Assembly: GCA_023014485.1 (NCBI GenBank)
Contig: JAJOZX010000090.1
Location: forward strand, 1 to 64,000
DNA from: Bathynomus jamesi
Taxonomy: Eukaryota; Arthropoda; Malacostraca; Isopoda; Cirolanidae
Length of the DNA: 64,000 nt
Reading direction: 5' to 3'
The notes under the pieces were generated by a model, which saw only the letters and a program-made list of their open reading frames with translations, was not told where the DNA came from and made no database searches. Positions within the stretch are counted from its first letter, which is position 1; the number at the start of each line of letters is the position of its first letter. Below are positions 24,135-34,792 of the stretch, piece by piece. The position numbers and the translations under genes are program-made.

Positions 24135-25402
24135 TATATATCAATATGAGAGAGAGAATATATTTCCAAATATGATGCTAATATGCACACAGCCGAAATT
24201 ACTTCAGTTTTGATGGAATTAGTGATTCACTTAATCACTCAACTATCGAACTTCTGAAGGATGAAAACAATGCATTAACCGATGATCAACAGGAAGTGTC
24301 TGAAATACTAAGAGCTCGGTAAGAAACAGCTTTCAGTATCCTCAAAATGGATAAATTAATATGCGATAGAAAGACGTTCTTTGAAGAAGAATTGAAAGGG
24401 AAAGTATATCGGACTTTCATTTCTCAACAAACACTATCGCAGGATCTATAAAGAAATTAAAAGCACAATTAGCAGCAGGCCCGGACAAACATCTATCATA
24501 TTTATATAGAGCACCATTCCGCCGATGCACCCATTTCAGGGTACGAGCAACTCGCAGCAGCATTGCCAAGCAAATAGGGGGTCAATGTACTGACGAGGCT
24601 TTCGTACGTTGTTGATCGTAACTGAAAGCAACAATGTTCTGTGTTAGTCTAGTCCAAAGAACATCCATATCCATATTCAATTTATTGCAATTTTCGTTAG
24701 TTTGTATTGCAGACACCCCTAGTTATTACCGGTCCTGGTGCATGATTCTTCAGAAATAAGATGCACCGCAAGTTTGTATTTCCTCCTTAACGCAACACAA
24801 ATTTACCTGTATCAATCGCAGTCATACTCGTACTACCTCAGGCTTGCTCTACACAAACTGAACCAAAAACCGCGAGTATCCGGAACCGCAAACTGTCCGT
24901 ATGCAGGCCTGTATTTCGTTTACAATATTTTTTATATACAGTATATCTGTACACTCAACACGGGAAAACACTGTATTTATAAACTCAAACGGAAAAGAAT
25001 TTAAAGAAGACTACGTCGTGCAGTAAAATAACCTCCCCCCCTCCCCCTAAAAAACAAACAATAAAATTCGTCAAAATTTTTTATATTTTACCTTTTCCTT
25101 GTTTTGTAGTTACAATTTCAATATTTCTCCAGGATACATCTTTATAATCCAGTTGAGATTTCCGTCCTCATTCCTGTACATACAGTATAGTGGTTTTTTT
25201 TTCTGGAAAGAAAGGTTCCGGAACCCTGATGTAAATTTCTTACAAACCTTTACCATTTGTTACCTTATCCCCCCACCCAGTGACCATCCTAATCCAAAAA
25301 ATGCGCCTTTCCTATTCTTAACATTTTGTCATGTAATAAAAAAAAATGAAATTGGAATTAAAATAAAAGCATGAATTTTGTTCATGTTGAAAATAAAAGG
25401 TG
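24135..25402. other. Intergenic DNA with a possible unrecognised coding relic
   Basis: Between about 24190 and 24620 a broken plus frame reads FDGISDSLNHSTIELLKDE and NNALTDDQQEVSEILRAR, then CTDEAFVRC. It looks like degraded protein-coding sequence but matches nothing I recognise. 24640-25402 is AT-rich with no gene seen. Confidence 0.4.
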
Positions 25403-25680
25403 TACAGGGTGCAGCATAAAACGGTTTACCGAGAATAATGGAATCACCTCGTGAAGAATAATATTTATCATTTACTACAGAAATTATTCAAAGTGTCCTC
25501 CATCATGTTCACTACATACGTTGCATCTATGAACCACTGGACAACAAATAGCGCAGCACAGTTCTTTGTTATTATTCAACGTCTCGAACTCTTAGCGTAT
25601 CAAAGTCTTCGTGTGATCGAAGTCCCGAGGGTTCTGGCCGTAAACTCTATCTTTGATTATACCCCACATTGAATAATCAC
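25403..25680 (-). pseudogene. Tc1/mariner 3' fragment
   Basis: A TIR-like end acagggtgcagcataaaacg lies at about 25403. Reading away from it on the minus strand (25680 to 25440), frame-broken peptides MWGIIKDRVYGQNPRDFDHTK and CNVCSEHDGGHFE resemble the W-G-x-I-K-D-x-V-Y and C-terminal H-F-E blocks of mariner transposases. The catalytic part is missing. A short direct repeat, ttattcaatgtgggg, brackets its distal edge. Confidence 0.6.
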
Positions 25681-26177
25681 ATCACAGTAATTATTCAATG
25701 TGGGGTGTGTGTGTGTATATATAGATAATATATTAATAATGAAAATGTACTATCAGTCTCCTTGCCAAATACGCTGTCAGCTCACGTGTCAGTTCCGAAT
25801 GAAGAATTTACTGTTGTACTTTAAGGATACTTCGACATTCTGCCCTGCCTGAAACAATCCCTCATATGCTTTCCATGTGTTTTCCATCTACGTTTTGTAA
25901 CTTTTCTATAGTTATATTTGGAAAGTATGCATAAACATTTTCTAGAATGTACTAAGTGATACCAGAACCATTAAAATTACATAACATTTTCTGAACACCT
26001 TTGTGTATATCCTCTATGAATTAACAAACGTTTCGCCAGAAATTATTCCAATACGTCTCCAGGGATAGAACTAGAGCCGAGTTGTATTTTAATCTAAAAT
26101 TTATAGTTCGCATTTGAACAATGAATGCCCAAACATTAAAAAGGTGAAAAAAAGGATGGCTCCAGACTTTTGTTCAT

Positions 26178-26218
<41 letters not shown>

Positions 26219-26600
26219 ATTTCATTTACCATTAATTAGTTACTTTGCTTCGTAGCAAAAATCCATGATAGTTTAAAATTTCATAAACTGATCAGTCAGT
26301 GTTTCTTGATTATAAAGCTTAACGTAGTGACAATAAATGCAATCCCTGCATAATTAAATCCTCGGAAACATACATTTACACTCCATATTGACCCGCCATG
26401 TTTAAGATTTACTCTCTGGGTTTAAAACTTCTGGCTTCTTAAGCTAAGTCAAGAATCATAAAACAACCACGATCGCCTTAACGATACCTAATACTTAGGT
26501 TACTGAATTCAAATGACGCCTTCCTCTGTAGGGTAGGCATCCAAGTCGATGATTCAATTCCGTATCCTATAGTTGACATATTTAAACTTAATTTAGTTGG
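25681..26600. other. Non-coding, with (TG)n and a 36-bp (CT)n tract
   Basis: (TG)n lies near 25702-25716 and an uninterrupted (CT)n at 26181-26217. No gene or TE end is recognised in the remainder. Confidence 0.6.
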
Positions 26601-26960
26601 AAAGTAGTATCCGCGAAAAAATGTAGAGGGAGTTGGGAGTTGCGTTCTTGGCGGGCAGGAGAGTCGGCGTTCCCTGTGCCTCCACACCGAGGAGGTGGGG
26701 AGGAACCCGCTGGTGAGAGGGTGTCGCGAAAGTCGGAGCCCCATAGGGGAAACTTGCTTGGGGTAGTAAAAGGGAGTGAGAGGAAAAAGAGAGGAAACGA
26801 AATGGGTAAAATAGGGTAGAATAAAAACTACGCTTTGTTATCGGTAGATTTAATCAAAGGTTATTAAGGTTCATGTTTTAGTTTCAAAAGGTCATTACCT
26901 TGACAGTAATGGAGTGACCCTCTAAATGATTTTGATAAGACTTTGAAGACAGACGAGAAA
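26601..26960 (+). repeat. Dispersed unclassified GC-rich repeat, copy 1
   Basis: The core aaaaaatgtagaggg...gagttgg...gaaactt...ggtaaaatagggt...tttgttatcggtagattta matches, in inverse orientation, 55500-55745. Local GC is well above the surroundings. No ORF is convincing, so the family is unknown. Confidence 0.55.
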
Positions 26961-27149
26961 ATATGTATACAGTTTGTAATTATTTACATGTAAGAGTAAA
27001 TGGGCACCCAATTATTATTATTAATAGTAGTAGTAGTAGTAGTAGTATTATAAAAGAGGTTCTTGTCAGTGTATTTAATCTACAAAGGTCATTAAGGTTG
27101 AAAGTGATGAATTGTTTTAGTTTCGTGTAACAGGACCCTAAGAATTCAT

Positions 27150-27490
27150 ATAATCTTGGTTTTGCTTCCGCCCGAATTGTTCATTCTGACGAAAGTCAGG
27201 CTTGTCACTCCACCTTAGACCTACAGTTTAACGTGGAATCCGAACCACGTCCCACAACGGGCAGTCAGAAATTACAAAGTCCTCGCCCGGACTTGATCTC
27301 ACGACTTTCCGATCAGCAGCCCAGCGTCTTAACCACCAGGTTACCCAAGGTAACCATTTATCTACCAACCAGTTTTTATTGTGTGGAAGGATGAACAGTT
27401 GGGTTTTGCCGTCACCGGGTCTCGATCCCGAGGCCGATGGATTCGTAGTCAGCGACGCTAACCACTACACCACCGAGGCGCCATACAGTA
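27150..27490 (-). repeat. Dimeric tRNA-derived SINE, copy 1
   Basis: On the minus strand the order is as follows. The first tRNA-like unit is at 27487-27410, with A-box-like ggtggtgtagtggttagcg and B-box-like gggatcgagaccc. A linker (tgtggaaggatgaacag inverted) follows. A second tRNA-like unit is at 27356-27290 (cctggtggttaagacgctg...gagatcaagtccgg). The SINE body with gtctaaggtgg and acgaaagtcagg runs to about 27170. The same two-unit order occurs at 56790-57075. Confidence 0.75.
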
Positions 27491-27789
27491 ATATATATAT
27501 ATATATATATTATATATTATTAAAAACACAATGACCATGTAAAAAATTAAGTAAAACAATTAAAGTCCCCAATGGTTAAAATAATAAAACACTAAAAACC
27601 GCGAAGCTTTCTTTTCGAGTGAGTCTTCCCTCTTCATTCGGGCTGTGGGCAGAAACTAAAAGTGAGATTCGAAATTAAAAGGAATATTTAATAAAAAAAG
27701 ACGTCATACCTCAGGCAACTCAATTAGGCTTAAATAATTCCGGAACACAGAAGTTAGTCATAAAATCAAGTTGGAAGGTTCCATGTTTT

Positions 27790-28194
27790 ATACTAAAACT
27801 AGTACAGTTCCCGCGCTTCGCTGACGGTTAGACAGGCTAAACTACAAAAAAAGAACCCAGCCGTGAAAATTTTGAGCTTCACATTGTGTCAACATTTCTG
27901 AATCTGGTATCTCCCAAAACCTCCTCACCCCCATTCATACAACTTGGGGGCTAACCCCCTCCCCCATTACCCCCACCCCTCCCCATTACCCCACCCATCC
28001 CCCATTACCCCCACCCTTCTCCCATTGCTAAACTACAGAAAAGAACACAGTTATGAAAATCTTGAGCTTCACATTGCCGCCCGTAATACAATTTCTGAAT
28101 TTTTTTTACAATTTCTGAATTTTTTTCTCACAATTTTTTCTCACAATTTCTGAAAGTGTGACGGACAGACGGACAGCTCTCTTATTATAATATA
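27790..28194 (+). repeat. Dispersed repeat with tandem halves and a C-rich minisatellite
   Basis: It begins actagtacagttcccgcgc and ends ...cggacagacggacag...ataatatatagatt, a module common in arthropod repeats. Two roughly 180-bp halves each contain ctaaactaca...aaaatcttgagcttcacattg-type sequence. Between them is a ccccattacccccaccc minisatellite (27944-28025). The unit aaaatcttgagcttcac also occurs near 7420. It appears to interrupt the Penelope relic. Confidence 0.55.
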
Positions 28195-28611
28195 TAGATT
28201 ATCAGTATTTTCTTTATAATAAAAGATTCGGTGAGCATTATCAATATCAATATTATGATCCCTGTCTAATCGATGCCTATGGAAAACCAAATTTTCATGG
28301 GCTGCATTCATAATATATTTATATTGGTAAATATGTCTTTTGAAATCAGCAGTTTTGCCAATAAAACTATTCGGACAGTCCTTACAGTTAATTCGATATA
28401 CCCTGGAATTGAAGGGAAAATTAGATAATTGATTTTTCTGTAAAAGACCAAGAATGGAACATGGAATCCGTAAGACGAGATTAAATTGGGAAGGAACTAA
28501 GTCGCGAAGTGACTGTACATTAAACGAGATTACCAGAGCGTCGCGGAAGTTCTTTTCCCTGGTAGTATTGTTATAGAACTTCCTGGAAGATATTGTGAAT
28601 ACCCCTTTCAT
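28195..28611 (-). pseudogene. Penelope GIY-YIG endonuclease fragment
   Basis: An open minus frame reads LRIPCSILGLLQKNQLSNF, RVYRINCKDCPNSFIGKTA, DFKRHIYQYKYIMNAAHEN, then FHRHRLDRDHNIDIDNAHR. The pattern V-Y-x-I-x-C-x-x-C-x-x-x-[YF]-I-G-x-T followed by an H-rich segment is the CCHH-bearing GIY-YIG nuclease of Penelope-like elements. It is usually fused to the C-terminus of the RT. Here only this domain remains; the first Tyr of GIY and the second of YIG appear as Y and F. It is distinct in sequence from the Penelope at 58.6-61.9 kb. Confidence 0.82.
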
Positions 28612-29156
28612 TTTTTATTTATTTTCCTTTAATTTTACGTTGTCTGCATTCTTTCTACTGCTTTACACTGATTTCTATATTCTATAAAACGGCAGCTCTT
28701 TGGTCGAGCGGTTCAGAACACAGGCTGCATGGCGAGTCATTTAGTAACAAAGAGGGAGGATTTCATTTCGAATGGCTACAGTTATCACTATTTACCGGTT
28801 TATTTTAATTAAGACAATAAAACTGAAGGGGAAAAGTGAACGTGAATTCCTAATTTTAATACTGGATCATGGAGGAAACTTAAATTAAATAAATTTCAAT
28901 CCGAAATTACATTTTTAACATGTTAAAAATATTACGTTAAAAATGTAATTTGTTATTTAAGTTTATTTAATTTAATTTTCCTTCAGCCTCAGCGTATTTC
29001 AAAGCTCTTTCCATGTTGCCAACTAATTTTTTATATTTCAGTTATGTTTTACGCATGTTGATTTCTAATAACCATTATTAAATTTCCTATTTAAAAACCA
29101 ATACAACACGTATACTTACAAGTAGACAGCATGGAAAGTAGTGGGAGGGTAATACG
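28612..29156. other. AT-rich spacer, possible SINE head
   Basis: At 28690-28760 ctctttggtcgagcggttcag resembles a tRNA A-box region, but no convincing B box follows. Otherwise nothing is recognised. Confidence 0.35.
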
Positions 29157-29949
29157 CAGAGCTGTGCTTAGCGGCGCTAATTAGCGACGCTATTTAATTA
29201 TTAGCGCATCCATTAGCAGCACTATTTTTCAAAATAGTTAGCGGAACAGATAGCGCCGCTAATTTTTAGGCAATGTTAGGCGCTAACCGCTAAGCGCTAA
29301 TATAAATTAAAGTGAATAGAGTCTTAGAATGGTATTCTCTATATTACGTTGCTTTTTGTGCATAATGCTGAACGCAGAATGTATAATAATAAACAGTTTC
29401 CTGAACTGAGTATGTAAAGGAGGACAATGTCTTTCCAATAAATAAGTTTAATTATAAATATCAAATTACGCAATAAGCATTTTAAAGATATAATTTTGTT
29501 ACCATTTGACACTATAAAAGATAATAACAAATAGCGAACACACATAAATATATACAAATGCATTATTATTATTAAAAAATAGTACTTAGCTATACATTTC
29601 ACAAAAGTTAACGCCAAAATTAGCGTTAGCGCCACTAATTTTAAAAACTGTTAGCGTTAGCGGCGCTAGAATTTATTTGTATTAGCGTTAGTTTCGCTAT
29701 ATTTATCACTTAGCGCGGTGGCATTCAGCCTGTTCGCACCGGTTCATGCGAACCGGTTCCTAAAATTTCTCGAGTTCGATTTGGAGGCGATTTGGAAATA
29801 TTTAAAAGGAAATTAAATAAAGAATTTCAATAAAAACATTTTTTAGTTTTCATTTCTGACACGGAAGGGAGAGGAGAAAGGGAGAAGGGGAGGGTGAACC
29901 GGTTCTTAAAATTTTTGAATTCCACCACTGGTTAGCGCGCACAGCTCTG
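29157..29949. mobile_element. Non-autonomous hAT-like element rich in GCTAA repeats
   Basis: The ends are cagagctgtgcttagcgg at 29157 and its near-complement ...gcgcgcacagctctg at 29949. Flanks are gtaatacg (29149-29156) and gtgatacg (29950-29957), a 7/8 match to an 8-bp duplication. Both subterminal regions are dense in gctaa/ttagcg units (for example gcgctaattagcgacgc), likely transposase-binding sites. No transposase is present. A second element is nested at 29718-29931. Confidence 0.8.
29718..29931. mobile_element. Nested hAT-like MITE (accggttc repeats)
   Basis: It is flanked by ttagcgcg at 29710-29717 and 29932-29939, a perfect 8-bp repeat. The right end reads (inverted) ccagtggtggaattcaaa; the left end begins gtggcattca and seems to lack about six terminal bases. 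Internal inverted aaccggttc units occur near both ends. At 214 bp it is non-coding. Confidence 0.72.
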
Positions 29950-30279
29950 GTGATACGTGCATATGGACAGAGGGGATGGGAGAAGTAGAAATATGAACAG
30001 ATCGACAGGATATTGGAGAAAATAATCATGTTATTATTATTTATTATTATTATTATTATTTGTTATTATTTGTTATTGTTATTATTATTATCATTATTGT
30101 TTAATGCTCTTCCTTCAGTGATGCGAAAGAACTCGTATACCATACTCATTGAATAGAGGAGATAGAGGGGTTAGAAGAGGACGCCACCAGCCCAATAGCT
30201 TACAATATCCAATTCCAGTTTCTCACATTACTACCTGCAGCATATTTTAACAAACTATCCTATATTTTCAGTCTTTTTG

Positions 30280-30349
<70 letters not shown>

Positions 30350-30953
30350 TTTTACACAATCACGTATATTGCACATACGAGTATTAATACAATCATATAA
30401 AATGCACAGAAATATTAAACTGTGCAGCTAATCATTCATTCGCTTACACAAAAGATGCATTTTGCGCCATAGTATCAACTCATAGCATTAAATTATGTAA
30501 TAAGGATGAAATATTATGCGAGAACATATTTGATTTGCTACGTGTTTAATAATAATAATAATAATGAATTATTTTGTATTTCTAACTTAATCAAAGATGA
30601 GAATGGAACATTACTCTATACAAATATTTTAACTTTGAAATATTTGAGGTAAATTTTGTCTTACAGCATGGAAATATTAATTTTTTTCCTGATTTTGTAC
30701 ATTCAAAAGATATGCTGAGCTTCGGATACAACTAGAAACGTGATCATGTTGTATGTAAGTGTTGATTCTGTGCAAAATAAAAAGTAGTTATGCACCCATT
30801 TATTTAAAAATAGAACGTCCAATATATTTTAAGAGAAAAAATAGTTTGCCTGAGCACTGTGACGACATTTGTGTCTATCTGTCAATGGCTTGTACAGTAT
30901 ATTACACGTATTGTTGAGCGAAGTTTTGATCTGTTAACTTTTAAATAAGATCA
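29950..30953. other. Intergenic DNA with (ATT)n and (CA)n
   Basis: (ATT)n at about 30027-30075, and (CA)n at 30283-30345. The rest is AT-rich with no gene recognised. Confidence 0.7.
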
Positions 30954-33224
30954 CACTGGGGAACAAATTTTAACTTTTGTTTTGTTTCTTGGACGTGAAC
31001 AGGTCGGTCTTATAGGATTTTTTCCGCTGATTCCGAATATAGCCGTAGAATTTCTCTATCACCCAAAGTTACTGAGAAATTTGTATTTTAATATTTATTC
31101 AAAAAGTGTATAGAAGTTAGTAAAAATACTTCATAAAAATTATATTAGTGGCAGATTGGCATTTAAAATATTCTTCTTAAAACTTCTTTGTCACTGATTT
31201 TCTCTTGTAGTTTTCATTAGGAGCTTCTCGCATCAATGTCCAGCAGTAATCAGCTAACATTGCCGGATCCCACCTCCCTTGGTAGCGTTTCTCCATAGTA
31301 GCTATATCTTGGTGGAACCTTTCTCCATGCTCATCGTTTACGTCGCCGAGGTTTTCAGGGAAGAAATCTAAATGGGAGTGCAAGAAATGGATTTTTAGTG
31401 ACATATTACATCCCAATAACCTATATGCTTCAATCATGTCCTGCACTATTTTTTCATAGTTAGAGGCTTTGATGTTCCCTAGAAAATTTGTGACAACATT
31501 CTTCATGGCCTCCCATGCCACTTTTTCTTTTCCTCTCAAGGCATCATCAAACTTTTGATCTTTCATGAGCTCTCTGATTTGGGGACCAACAAAGATCCCT
31601 TCTTTTATCTTTGCATCGCTAAGTCGTGAAAACTTTTTCTTCAAATATTTGAATGCCTCATCTTCCTTGTTCATTGCTTTGACAAAATTTTTCATGATGC
31701 CAAGTTTGATGTGAAGTGGCGGTAAGTATATTTTCTTGGGGTCAACTAAGGGTTCATGAGACACATTCTTCAGTCCTGGGATACATTTTTGACGAAGTGG
31801 CCAATCCTTTACAAAATAATGCGAATCTCTGGCTCTGCTGTCCCATTCACAAAGGAAGCAGCAGAACTTCGTATAACCGAGCTGCATTCCCAGAAGAAGC
31901 GCGACGACTTTTAAATCCCCACATATATACCAACGAAACTGGTCATAATTAATCTGCTGAAGGATGAGTTTCATATTTTCGTAAGATTCCTTCATGTGGA
32001 CAGCGTGCCCTACAGGAATGGAAGGGTATTTATTTCCATTGTGAAGTAGTACAACCTTGAGGCTTAGCTTCGAAGAGTTAATAAATAAACGCCAATCTTC
32101 AGATTTGTGCTCATGACCGAGAGCTAACAGCAGTCCATTTACATTATTACAGTAGCATAAACCACCTGACGAGGAGAAATACTGCATCAGATCTTTTTGG
32201 CGAGTGCGGAACGCCGATATGCTTGTATCTTTTGCCAGCAAATTCCATTCACGTAACCTGGAGCCCAATAATTCCGCTTTCTTTTTCGGAAGGTCCAAAT
32301 CTCTCAAGAGATCATTCAGCATAACCTGCGTTATCATACGTGGTTTATTTGATTCAGGTTGCTGAAAGTCTGTATCTTTAGTGTCATCAATTTCCATTGG
32401 TTCAACTTCAGACTCTTCATCCAGTGTCCATGACTTTGGGGGAGTTGGAATTGGGTTATCACCGTCATGTAGTACTGGTCTCATGGCAGATGCAAGATTT
32501 GGGTATTGAATTTTATGTTTATTTTTGGTAGAGAATCCTGAAACGTTAGTCATACAAAAATAGCAATCCGTTAGGTGATCCTTGGGCTCTCTCCAAATCA
32601 TTGGTATGGCAAATGGCATAGATTTGCGGGTACCTTTAATCCAACCCCTAAGAGTGACGGCACAGGAAATGCATGAGATATGAGGTGCCCAGGATTTGTC
32701 TTGGTCGCCTACCTTACATCCAAAATAAAGTTCGTAAGCCTTCTTCACGAGTGGGGTCATCGTCTTCCTCTGTGCCATTATGGTCAGTTCTCCACATACG
32801 TAGCAAAATGTATCTCTTGGATTAATACAGTTTCGATTCATGCTGGCGGAAAATTATTGAAATCGCGGAAAACTTTCTGGAATGAAAAACCAATTTTTTC
32901 TACTAGGAAAAATTTTAAAATTTGAGCAAAACTTGAAAAAAATTTCTTTCTTTTTATTAAAAATCTGTTTGTTTAAATAGCTATATTTTTTAATGCAAAA
33001 AATACTATTAAATATAGTTAACCTGGAAAAAAAAGAAAGTAAAATTAAATTAGTACACTTAATTTTAACTAATATTTTGGGAAAACTCTGAGTAAATGGA
33101 AATATTATTTTCTCGAAAACTATGGGTGATAGAAAAATTCTGAAACCATATTTGGAATCAGCATCAAACGTTCTATAAGAAACACCAAATAGTTTTCAAG
33201 AAACAAAAATGTTGTTCCATAGTG
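30954..33224 (-). mobile_element. CACT...AGTG DNA transposon, copy C (CMC-like), structurally complete
   Basis: The element starts cactggggaacaa at 30954 and ends ...ttgttccatagtg at 33224. Both flanks are tca (30951-30953, 33225-33227), a 3-bp target duplication. The inverted repeats extend raggedly for about 160 bp, including gctgattcc(a/g)aatat and tctatcaccca(a/t)agtt near 31052 and 33121. The subterminal tctatcaccca motif is also present in copies A and B. At 2271 bp with one intact gene it is the best-preserved DNA transposon in the window. Confidence 0.88.
31177..32841 (-). CDS. Intact 554-aa CMC-like transposase candidate
   Basis: An uninterrupted minus-strand ORF fills most of the element. 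It starts MNRNCINPRDTFCYVCG, matching the position of MASRGCT in copies A and B. CxxC pairs lie at Cys 13/16, 57/60 and 93/96, with an acidic linker at 141-165. The second half has WRLFINSSKLSLKVVLLHNG (247-269), WYICGDLKVVALLLG with Asp 309, CFLCEWDSRARDSHY with Cys 328/331 and His 341, and GDVNDEHGERFHQD with Glu 504/507. A conserved QGRW follows at 521-524. I infer a DDE nuclease fold. Residue 255 is Asn here but Asp in copies A and B, so this protein may be inactive or my first-Asp assignment may be wrong. No host-gene alternative fits, given TIRs and duplication. Confidence 0.82.
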   Translation of the reverse strand: MNRNCINPRDTFCYVCGELTIMAQRKTMTPLVKKAYELYFGCKVGDQDKSWAPHISCISCAVTLRGWIKGTRKSMPFAIPMIWREPKDHLTDCYFCMTNVSGFSTKNKHKIQYPNLASAMRPVLHDGDNPIPTPPKSWTLDEESEVEPMEIDDTKDTDFQQPESNKPRMITQVMLNDLLRDLDLPKKKAELLGSRLREWNLLAKDTSISAFRTRQKDLMQYFSSSGGLCYCNNVNGLLLALGHEHKSEDWRLFINSSKLSLKVVLLHNGNKYPSIPVGHAVHMKESYENMKLILQQINYDQFRWYICGDLKVVALLLGMQLGYTKFCCFLCEWDSRARDSHYFVKDWPLRQKCIPGLKNVSHEPLVDPKKIYLPPLHIKLGIMKNFVKAMNKEDEAFKYLKKKFSRLSDAKIKEGIFVGPQIRELMKDQKFDDALRGKEKVAWEAMKNVVTNFLGNIKASNYEKIVQDMIEAYRLLGCNMSLKIHFLHSHLDFFPENLGDVNDEHGERFHQDIATMEKRYQGRWDPAMLADYCWTLMREAPNENYKRKSVTKKF

Positions 33225-34600
33225 TCATTAGCCCTTTATCGCCCAGAAGTCCTTTTCCCAGACTGAATAAAATCGTTTGGCGTTGGCACGAAAGGGTTAA
33301 AATTCTGTCTTTATCAGACAATGTACTCGAATTCTTTAGGTAGTATATTTTGATCAATGTTTTCTTTCTGGGAATGAAATATCAATATTAACATTGAGTA
33401 CTCAGAAAGAATATGAAGTTTTATAATATATACACCATAAAGGATCTGACAGAACTCAAAAGGTATATGAAACCTATAACTTACTGTATATGTTTGAATA
33501 ATGAATGTCACATGCAAATTACTTTCAGTTGAATATAATATTGTCCTCAAATTTTTTTCTCATATGTTTAATTTACTGTATGTGTGAACGTTATTGACAT
33601 TTAATGGAAATATTCTCTCCCTTTGAAATGTTATGCAATTGTGGGACTGGAACATTTTGGTTCTGAAGACTCGTGTATTTATGCCAGAGTATCAAATCAT
33701 CAGATTCGATTACGTAAGGGCCAAATTAAATAAAATAAATAGTCGAGCTTCACAATTATTCACGTCATTGTAAGTTGTCAAACCAATGTATTTTATTTTA
33801 TTATTAATAAAGGTTATTCAATTCAATAATAAGAATGAAATATTAGATGGCTTTGCTACGCATTTAATAATAATAATAATAATAATAATGAATTATTTAT
33901 ACTTTTAAATTGATCTAAAATGAGAATGAAACATTATTGCGTACAAATATTTTTATTAACTTTAAAATATTTTCTTAATATTAAATCGTAATTAAACATT
34001 AATGAATTTAAACTACGTGAAAGAATAGTACAAATTCGTATTCTCTCTTAATAGTGAAATGAAATGTATTTAATTTAAAGAAATTTTCTCCGGTAGTGAA
34101 CGGTAATTCACTTGGTAAATCAATATAGACGACTTTCTCCACGGAAATTTACACCATTTCATAAAGGATAAGTCACGTATTGAAGAAAAATGTTCAGCTG
34201 AATCTAAAATATTATATCGCATCATGGATTGTGAACTGAAATAACGATGGTAAAATCCTGGATCACTAAATTTAAACCTAACACCTCTTAATGAATAAAT
34301 TAGGTGAACTACTTATGTAGGAGTTGAATGCTTGTTTAACCTCTTCGTAGCAGTAAATTTATGCAGGTGAATGGGTAAAAAATAAAAGAATGTATAGTGA
34401 AAATTGTCAACTCTCCCTACATTAATAATATTAGAGAAATTTCATTTATTTAATTCATCCATAAGCATTTATTAATATGGTACATACACTATACAGTAGT
34501 ACTTGAACTGGTACGGTATGTATTTTTCAGGGAAGTAATGCATAGTGTTAGAGCAGCTTTGTTTGGTGAATTTGATGTAGTAATGAATGCAAACGGGATA
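33225..34600. other. AT-rich DNA with a LINE-tail-like repeat
   Basis: About 33700-33830 (cgtcattgtaagttgtcaaa ... aataaaggttattcaattcaa) resembles, in the opposite orientation, 47636-47720. It looks like a LINE or SINE 3' tail. (AAT)n lies at 33869-33891. No gene is recognised. Confidence 0.55.
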
Positions 34601-34792
34601 TATATATGGTATCCCCCCCAAAAATGCCCCGGTTTTTATTTGCCCGTTATTTTATATTCAATTCTTCTTCAATTCTTCTCCTCCCAGGTAGGTTAGTCAG
34701 CCTGTCAGTGGAGCCAGCCTCCTTCGCCACTCCGCCCTGTCCAGCAGCACTCCCGTTTCTTCGAGCTCTTGCATGCTGGGCAAGTCGTATCT

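Larger units (their letters stand above)
27580..28611 (-). mobile_element. Penelope-like element 3' part, interrupted
   Basis: A GIY-YIG endonuclease fragment at 28611-28195 is followed downstream on the minus strand by a 3' UTR-like segment at about 27660-27580 (cccgaatgaagaggg...gaaaagaaagcttcgcgg) typical of Penelope ends. Between them (about 27790-28190) sits a separate dispersed repeat. The RT domain is absent. Confidence 0.65.

Noticed and set aside
28690..28760. tRNA-Leu/Ser-like SINE head
   Set aside because: An A-box-like ggtcgagcgg is visible but no B box at the right distance.
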